Below are positions 60,189-64,000 of a stretch of DNA of 64,000 nucleotides, in pieces. Below the pieces are notes generated by a model that was given only the letters and a program-made list of their open reading frames with translations, searched no databases and was not told the origin of the DNA. Within the stretch, counting starts at the first letter, position 1, and each line of letters opens with the position of its first letter. This DNA is from Saccharothrix algeriensis (lineage in GTDB: Bacteria; Actinomycetota; Actinomycetes; Mycobacteriales; Pseudonocardiaceae), in NCBI RefSeq assembly GCF_016907655.1, contig NZ_JAFBCL010000001.1, forward strand, positions 2,294,001 to 2,358,000, written 5' to 3'. The position numbers were made by a program, and so were the translations under genes.

Positions 60189-60566
60189 GACACCAACGGT
60201 GCCACTTCCGGGTGCAGCTGTCCACAATGGTCAACCGTTCTGTCCACAGTGGCTGATCACGGGCTAGCGGAGTTGGGCCAAGCGGAGCAACGAGAAGCTC
60301 CGTTGCGTGACGGCCCGTTGATCAACGCCACGCTTTCGGCCGCTTGACCGGAATTTCCCACCTCGGCTGGAAAGACCTTGCCGCACAACGGGAACCGCAC
60401 TTTTGCGTTCACCCGAACGGCCGGCGGGAGGTGACTGGCCGCGCTGTTGGTCTTGGTCGGAGCGGCCCCGCTTAGCACAACTCGGTGATGTCGGGCCTCT
60501 GATCTGGCGGATACCGCCGGTGGTGGGATCATCACTCATCGTAGGCAGTTCTCTGGGAGGTGCGTG
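60189..60566. other. 378-base divergent region between PadR and the CxxC protein gene
   Basis: No gene. The PadR-proximal part carries the direct repeat at 60219-60252. The middle (60270-60480) has short frames without coding character, and the right end carries the ribosome site of the small zinc-ribbon-like gene. Confidence 0.55.
60219..60252. promoter_or_regulatory. direct repeat upstream of the PadR gene
   Basis: CTGTCCACAATGG (60219-60231) and CTGTCCACAGTGG (60240-60252) differ at one base, with starts 21 bases apart, two helical turns. The spacing on one DNA face and the position suggest a regulator site. Confidence 0.45.
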
Positions 60567-60761
60567 GTGGGCATCAAGTGGATGGAGAACAAGGTCGTCA
60601 AGAACGCGAAGGCGTGGGCGAGCGGCTCGGTGCCGAACCCGGCCGGCAAGGACGAGTGCATGGTGTGCGGCAAGCAGATCCGCCGCCACCGCACGGTCAC
60701 CGGCGAGGGCCGGGTGTGCTCGCTGGTCTGCGCGCAGTACTGGGCGGAGAACATGAGCTGA
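60567..60761 (+). CDS. 64-residue CxxC/CxxxC mini-protein
   Basis: GTG at 60567 is chosen because GGGAGG lies six bases before it (GTG 60564 is too close). The protein (VGIKWMENKVVKNAKAWASG) has DECMVCGKQIRRH and RVCSLVCAQYW: a Cys-x2-Cys and Cys-x3-Cys pair that could bind one zinc, as in small treble-clef or MYM-like fingers. Function unknown. A strong terminator follows. Confidence 0.72.
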   Translation: MGIKWMENKVVKNAKAWASGSVPNPAGKDECMVCGKQIRRHRTVTGEGRVCSLVCAQYWAENMS

Positions 60762-60771
60762 CCCCGCACGA

Positions 60772-60813
60772 GCGAAAGGCCCCCCTCTCCGGTCGGAGAG
60801 GGGGGCCTTTCGC
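60772..60813. terminator. bidirectional terminator
   Basis: GCGAAAGGCCCCCCTCTCC (60772-60790) and its exact complement (60795-60813) close a GGTC loop: a perfect 19-base stem between the CxxC gene (plus) and the first initiator tRNA (minus). Confidence 0.9.
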
Positions 60814-60817
60814 GCAG

Positions 60818-60891
60818 TAGCGGGGACAGGATTTGAACCTGCGACCTCTGGGTTATGAGCCCAGCGAGCTACCGAGCTGCTCCACCCCGCG
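60818..60891 (-). tRNA. initiator tRNA-Met (anticodon CAT), copy 1
   Basis: CGCGGGGTGGAGCAGCTCGG begins a 74-base tRNA without encoded CCA. The anticodon loop CTCATAA is flanked by three G-C pairs (GGG/CCC), and the first acceptor pair is a C-U mismatch, both hallmarks of initiator tRNA. Identical to copy 2 at 61198-61271. Confidence 0.97.
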
Positions 60892-61153
60892 TCGTAGGAC
60901 CAACTATACACACCCCCGCACCCCCCTTTTCACCACCCCCCTGATTCCCGGTTCCCCCAGCTCCGGACCCCCACGCGCAAACGCCCGACCGCACCACACA
61001 CGAAACACACCCGACCGCACCCACACACGCAAACACGCCCGACCGCCCCTCCTCCCCCCGGTGCATGCAAACGCGCCCAGCCGGCCGGGGGTGCAGGGGG
61101 CGAAGCCCTCCTGCGCGGGGTTCGGGGGCCGCGCCCCCGATGTGAAATGCGAA

Positions 61154-61188
61154 AAAGCCCTGCCTGCGAACTCCACAGGCAAGGCTTT
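61154..61188 (-). terminator. terminator after initiator tRNA copy 2
   Basis: AAAGCCCTGCCTG (61154-61166) pairs with CAGGCAAGGCTTT (61176-61188) with one mismatch. On the minus strand it ends in GGGCTTTTTCG, a real U-tract, ten bases after the tRNA copy 2. Confidence 0.8.
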
Positions 61189-61197
61189 CCCACTTTG

Positions 61198-61271
61198 TAG
61201 CGGGGACAGGATTTGAACCTGCGACCTCTGGGTTATGAGCCCAGCGAGCTACCGAGCTGCTCCACCCCGCG
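61198..61271 (-). tRNA. initiator tRNA-Met (anticodon CAT), copy 2
   Basis: Sequence identical to copy 1, including the three G-C anticodon-stem pairs and 1-72 mismatch. The two genes are 306 bases apart, same strand, each with its own terminator. Between them (60892-61197) lies no gene, only the terminator and a small GC hairpin at about 61122-61140. Confidence 0.97.
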
Positions 61272-61313
61272 TTGGTAAACCGAACTCTACGCGCTGTTCG
61301 CCCCGATGTGCAA

Positions 61314-61348
61314 ATCGGGTGGCCCGGACGTGCTCCGGGCCACCCGAT
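61314..61348. terminator. terminator of the UPF0182 gene
   Basis: ATCGGGTGGCCCGGA (61314-61328) and TCCGGGCCACCCGAT (61334-61348) form a perfect 15-base stem with loop CGTGC, about 20 bases past the stop of the UPF0182 gene on the minus strand. Confidence 0.88.
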
Positions 61349-61366
61349 CCACCGCTGCGCCGCAGG

Positions 61367-64000
61367 TCAGCCCGTCGGCGTCGGTGACGGGGTCACCGAC
61401 GACGGCGGCGCCTGCGAGGCCGCCGCGCTGGCGGCCTCGAACCGCTTGGTCGCGTCGTCCAGCGCCTTGTAGGCGTTGCCCAGCGCGGCGAAGTCACCGC
61501 TGCCCTGGGCGGTCCGGATGGCGGCCAGGGCGGACTGGATGTCCTTCACGGCCTGCTGCAGCTCGGGCGTCTGCCCGGTGCCGTTGCCCGGCGGCGTCGT
61601 GCTGGTGGGCGGTGTCGTGCTGGTCGGCGGCGTGGTGCCGGTCTGGTCGGGCAGCTGCGCCGCCGCGCCGGTCAGCACCTCCTCCAGCGCGTCCTTCAGC
61701 GTCGGCGCGTACCCGACCTTGTCCCCGAAGCTGACCAGGACCTTGAACAGCTGCGGGAACTGGGTGTTCTGGCTGGCCCGTTCGATGTAGATGGGCTCCA
61801 CGTAGAGCAGCCCGCCACCGACCGGGAGGGTCAGCAGGTTGCCGTAGACGACGTTGGTCTGCCGCTGGGTCAGCAGGTTCAGCTCACCGCTGACCTCGCC
61901 CGAGGTCAGGAACTGGGTCTGGATCTGCTGCGGGCCCTTGGCCTCGTTGTTCAACGTCAGTACGCTTATCCGGCCGTAGTCGTCCGGGTCCGACCGCACG
62001 CTGACGTACGAGGCCATGAACTCGCGGTTCTGCCGCACCAGGGCGCTGGTGAGCTGGAAGCTGACCTTGTTCGGGTCGCCGGTCGGATCACCCGCCAGGA
62101 CGTAGAACGGCGGTTGCTGGGCGCGGGCCTGCTGGCTGTTCTGCTGCTGCTGCTCGACCGACGTCACGTTGTCGATGGTCGGGTCGGACGGCACGCCCCA
62201 GAACGAGACGCCGGAGTAGAAGTCGCGCGGCTGGTCGACGTGGTAGCGCGCCAGCGTGTCGCGCTGCACCTTGAACAGGTCCTCCGGGTACCGCAGGTGC
62301 TCGCGCAGCGACTGCGACATGGCGCTGTTCGGCTGCACGGTGTTGGGGAAGACGCCCATCCACGCCTTCAGGACGGGGTCCTTCTCGTCCATCGCGTACA
62401 GCGTCACCGTGCCGTCGTAGGCGTCCACAGTGGCCTTGACGGAGTTGCGGATGTAGCTGATCTCCCGGTTGGGCTGCTGGGCGACGCCGGGCAGCGAGTC
62501 GTTCGTCGCCGAGGCCAGCGACGTGCGGCGCGCGTAGGGGTAGTTCTCCAGCGTCGTGTAGCCGTCGACGATCCACGTGATCCGGCCGTCCACCACCGCC
62601 GGGTACGGGTCGGCGTCCACGGTCAGCCACGGCGCCACCTGCGAGACGCGGTCGCGCGGGTGGCGGTTGAAGATGATCCGCGAGTCGTCGCCGATGGCCG
62701 AGTTGAACAGGATGTTCCGCTCGCCGTAGGCGGCGGCGAAGACCAGCTTGTTGAACAGGCCGCCGATCCGCACACCGCCCTTGCCGTCGTAGGTGTACTG
62801 CGTGCGGTCGGTGTCGTACTCGCCCGGCGCGCCCTCGCCGCGCCCGCCGACGATCGCGTAGTCCGACTGGCTGCCCAGCTCGCCGAAGTAGGTGCGCGGC
62901 TGCTGCACGCCGAACGGGCCGGGCTTGACCTTGCCGTCCCCGTTCGGGTCGACCTCGGCCACCTGGAACACCGGGTAGCCGCCGTTGCCGCCGTCGTCGG
63001 CGGGCGAGTTGACCTGGCTGGCCTCGGCGAAGACCATGCCGTTGCCGTGCGTGTAGATCAGGTGCTGGTTGATCCAGTCGCGCTGGCCCTGCGGGATGCC
63101 CGAGGTCTGGAGCTCGCGGACGGCGACGATGTAGTCCTTCAGCTCCCCGTCCACTTTGTACCGGTCGACGTCGAGCTTCTCCGGGAACGCGTAGAACGGC
63201 CGGAGCTGCTGGAACTGGGTGAACGTCTTGGAGACCACGGCCGGGTCGAGCAGCCGGACGTTGCCCAGCGTCGCCTGGTCGCTCTTCAGCTCCTCCAGCG
63301 AGACGTTCTGCTTGCCCTCGTAGGGTTTCGTCTCGACCTTGTCGTCGGTGAGCCCGAACGCCTCCTTGGTGGCGGCGATGTTCCGGCTTATCGACTCGGC
63401 TTCCTTCTCGTTGGCGTTCGGCTTGACCGAGAACTGCTCCAGCACCGCGGGCCACGCCGCGCCGACCAGGATGCTGGACAGCACCAGCAGGACGGTGGCG
63501 ATGGCGGGCAGCTGGAGGTTGCGCAGCACCGCGCCGACGAAGAACGCGACCGCGCAGAACACCGCGATGCACAGCAGGATCAGCTTGGCCGGCAGCACCG
63601 CGTTCAGGTCGGTGTAGGTGGCGCCGTTGAACTTCTCGTTCCGGTCGGAGAACAGCAGCTGGTACCGGTCGAAGAAGTAGGCCGCCGCCTTGAGCAGCAC
63701 GAACACGCCCGCCACGATCGACAGGTGGGTGCGCGCGGGCCCGGAGAGCTGCCCGCCGCGGCCGGCCAGCCGGATGCCGCCGAACAGGTAGTGCGCCACC
63801 ACCGCGCCGACGAACGACACCGCCGTGGCGATGAACAGCCACGACAGCAGCCAGGTGTAGAAGGGCAGCTGGAAGGCGTAGAACCCGATGTTGTGGCCGA
63901 ACTGGGCGTCGACCTGGTCGAACGACGTGGCGTTGAGGAACAGCTGCAGCTTCTGCCACTCGCCCTGCGCCGAGGTGCCCGCGATCACGCCGACCAGCAC
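61367..64000 (-). CDS. UPF0182-family large membrane protein, N-terminus outside the window
   Basis: 877 residues are visible; the frame is open to base 64000, so the true start and probably about 100 residues are missing. At least four transmembrane helices occupy the first 200 visible residues (WLLSWLFIATAVSFVGAVVA, SIVAGVFVLLKAAAYFF, LILLCIAVFCAVAFFVGAVL, TVLLVLSSILVGAAW), followed by a large extracytoplasmic domain of the UPF0182/COG1615 type (WINQHLIYTHGNGMVFAEAS, RIIFNRHPRDRVSQVAPWLT, TITWIVDGYTT-like segments). The C-terminus is a Thr/Pro linker (TTPPTSTTPPTSTTPP) and a helical tail. Homologues include mycobacterial Rv3193c. Function unknown, perhaps envelope maintenance. Confidence 0.93.
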   Translation of the reverse strand: MLVGVIAGTSAQGEWQKLQLFLNATSFDQVDAQFGHNIGFYAFQLPFYTWLLSWLFIATAVSFVGAVVAHYLFGGIRLAGRGGQLSGPARTHLSIVAGVFVLLKAAAYFFDRYQLLFSDRNEKFNGATYTDLNAVLPAKLILLCIAVFCAVAFFVGAVLRNLQLPAIATVLLVLSSILVGAAWPAVLEQFSVKPNANEKEAESISRNIAATKEAFGLTDDKVETKPYEGKQNVSLEELKSDQATLGNVRLLDPAVVSKTFTQFQQLRPFYAFPEKLDVDRYKVDGELKDYIVAVRELQTSGIPQGQRDWINQHLIYTHGNGMVFAEASQVNSPADDGGNGGYPVFQVAEVDPNGDGKVKPGPFGVQQPRTYFGELGSQSDYAIVGGRGEGAPGEYDTDRTQYTYDGKGGVRIGGLFNKLVFAAAYGERNILFNSAIGDDSRIIFNRHPRDRVSQVAPWLTVDADPYPAVVDGRITWIVDGYTTLENYPYARRTSLASATNDSLPGVAQQPNREISYIRNSVKATVDAYDGTVTLYAMDEKDPVLKAWMGVFPNTVQPNSAMSQSLREHLRYPEDLFKVQRDTLARYHVDQPRDFYSGVSFWGVPSDPTIDNVTSVEQQQQNSQQARAQQPPFYVLAGDPTGDPNKVSFQLTSALVRQNREFMASYVSVRSDPDDYGRISVLTLNNEAKGPQQIQTQFLTSGEVSGELNLLTQRQTNVVYGNLLTLPVGGGLLYVEPIYIERASQNTQFPQLFKVLVSFGDKVGYAPTLKDALEEVLTGAAAQLPDQTGTTPPTSTTPPTSTTPPGNGTGQTPELQQAVKDIQSALAAIRTAQGSGDFAALGNAYKALDDATKRFEAASAAASQAPPSSVTPSPTPTG

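Overview
The window is high-GC (roughly 70-73 percent) actinobacterial DNA. It has many GTG starts, frequent ATGA/GTGA/TGATG gene overlaps, a prfB-ftsE-ftsX-smpB block with ssrA nearby, a UPF0182 protein and strong GC-rich hairpin terminators. Gene content and style point to Pseudonocardiales (a Saccharothrix, Actinosynnema or Lentzea-like organism). That assignment is inference from memory, not a search. All family names are recognised by eye from motifs.

Layout. 1-3.3 kb: a minus-strand operon of GntR regulator, HpaB-type FADH2 monooxygenase, cupin, flavin reductase and S15-type hydrolase, probably for an aromatic compound. 3.7-6.4 kb: a secreted M4 metalloprotease with three repeat domains and a chitin-binding-like tail. 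6.4-8.7 kb: an FHA/PP2C phosphatase pair. 8.9-12.1 kb: a serine hydrolase with a two-component system. 12-18.2 kb: small membrane proteins and short regulatory modules (MarR with a divergent P450, a catalase-like protein, a methyltransferase opposite an XRE-cupin regulator, a DHFR-like protein).

18-46.5 kb is an accessory zone. It holds a conserved hypothetical, a doubly frameshifted RDD gene, a DUF6879/NB-ARC-TPR cluster, two overlapping sigma-factor-like genes, a winged-helix protein paired with a dual AAA/HerA-type ATPase, and an ESX-like WXG cassette. These are followed by a HhH membrane protein, a large PH-like-domain protein, a DUF262-HNH-AlbA_2 fusion and a WXG100 toxin-like protein with a lipoprotein. 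The right-hand end (41-46.3 kb) is a gene graveyard: a truncated IS5-family transposase, an RHS toxin tip fused to a YbaB-like fragment with tandem immunity-like genes, a NUDIX/thymidylate-kinase/radical-SAM operon and a DUF262 pseudogene. It ends next to the 3' end of an intact tRNA-Ala. A short imperfect repeat occurs three times between the accessory modules.

46.6-64 kb returns to ordinary chromosome: a PaaK-like ligase, a DsbA-like protein, an MFS exporter, an acetyltransferase, HrpB helicase, tmRNA, a second two-component system, smpB, ftsX, ftsE, prfB, a PadR regulator, a CxxC mini-protein, two identical initiator tRNA genes and most of a UPF0182 membrane protein. SmpB and tmRNA act together in trans-translation; FtsE and FtsX form one complex.

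The best candidates for something undescribed are the winged-helix/dual-ATPase pair (26.6-30.4 kb), the DUF262-HNH-AlbA_2 protein with its flanking repeat (35.7-38.3 kb) and the NB-ARC cluster (20.9-24.1 kb). Several genes in the accessory zone carry single-base shifts in G/C runs, so sequencing error must be excluded before calling them decayed.
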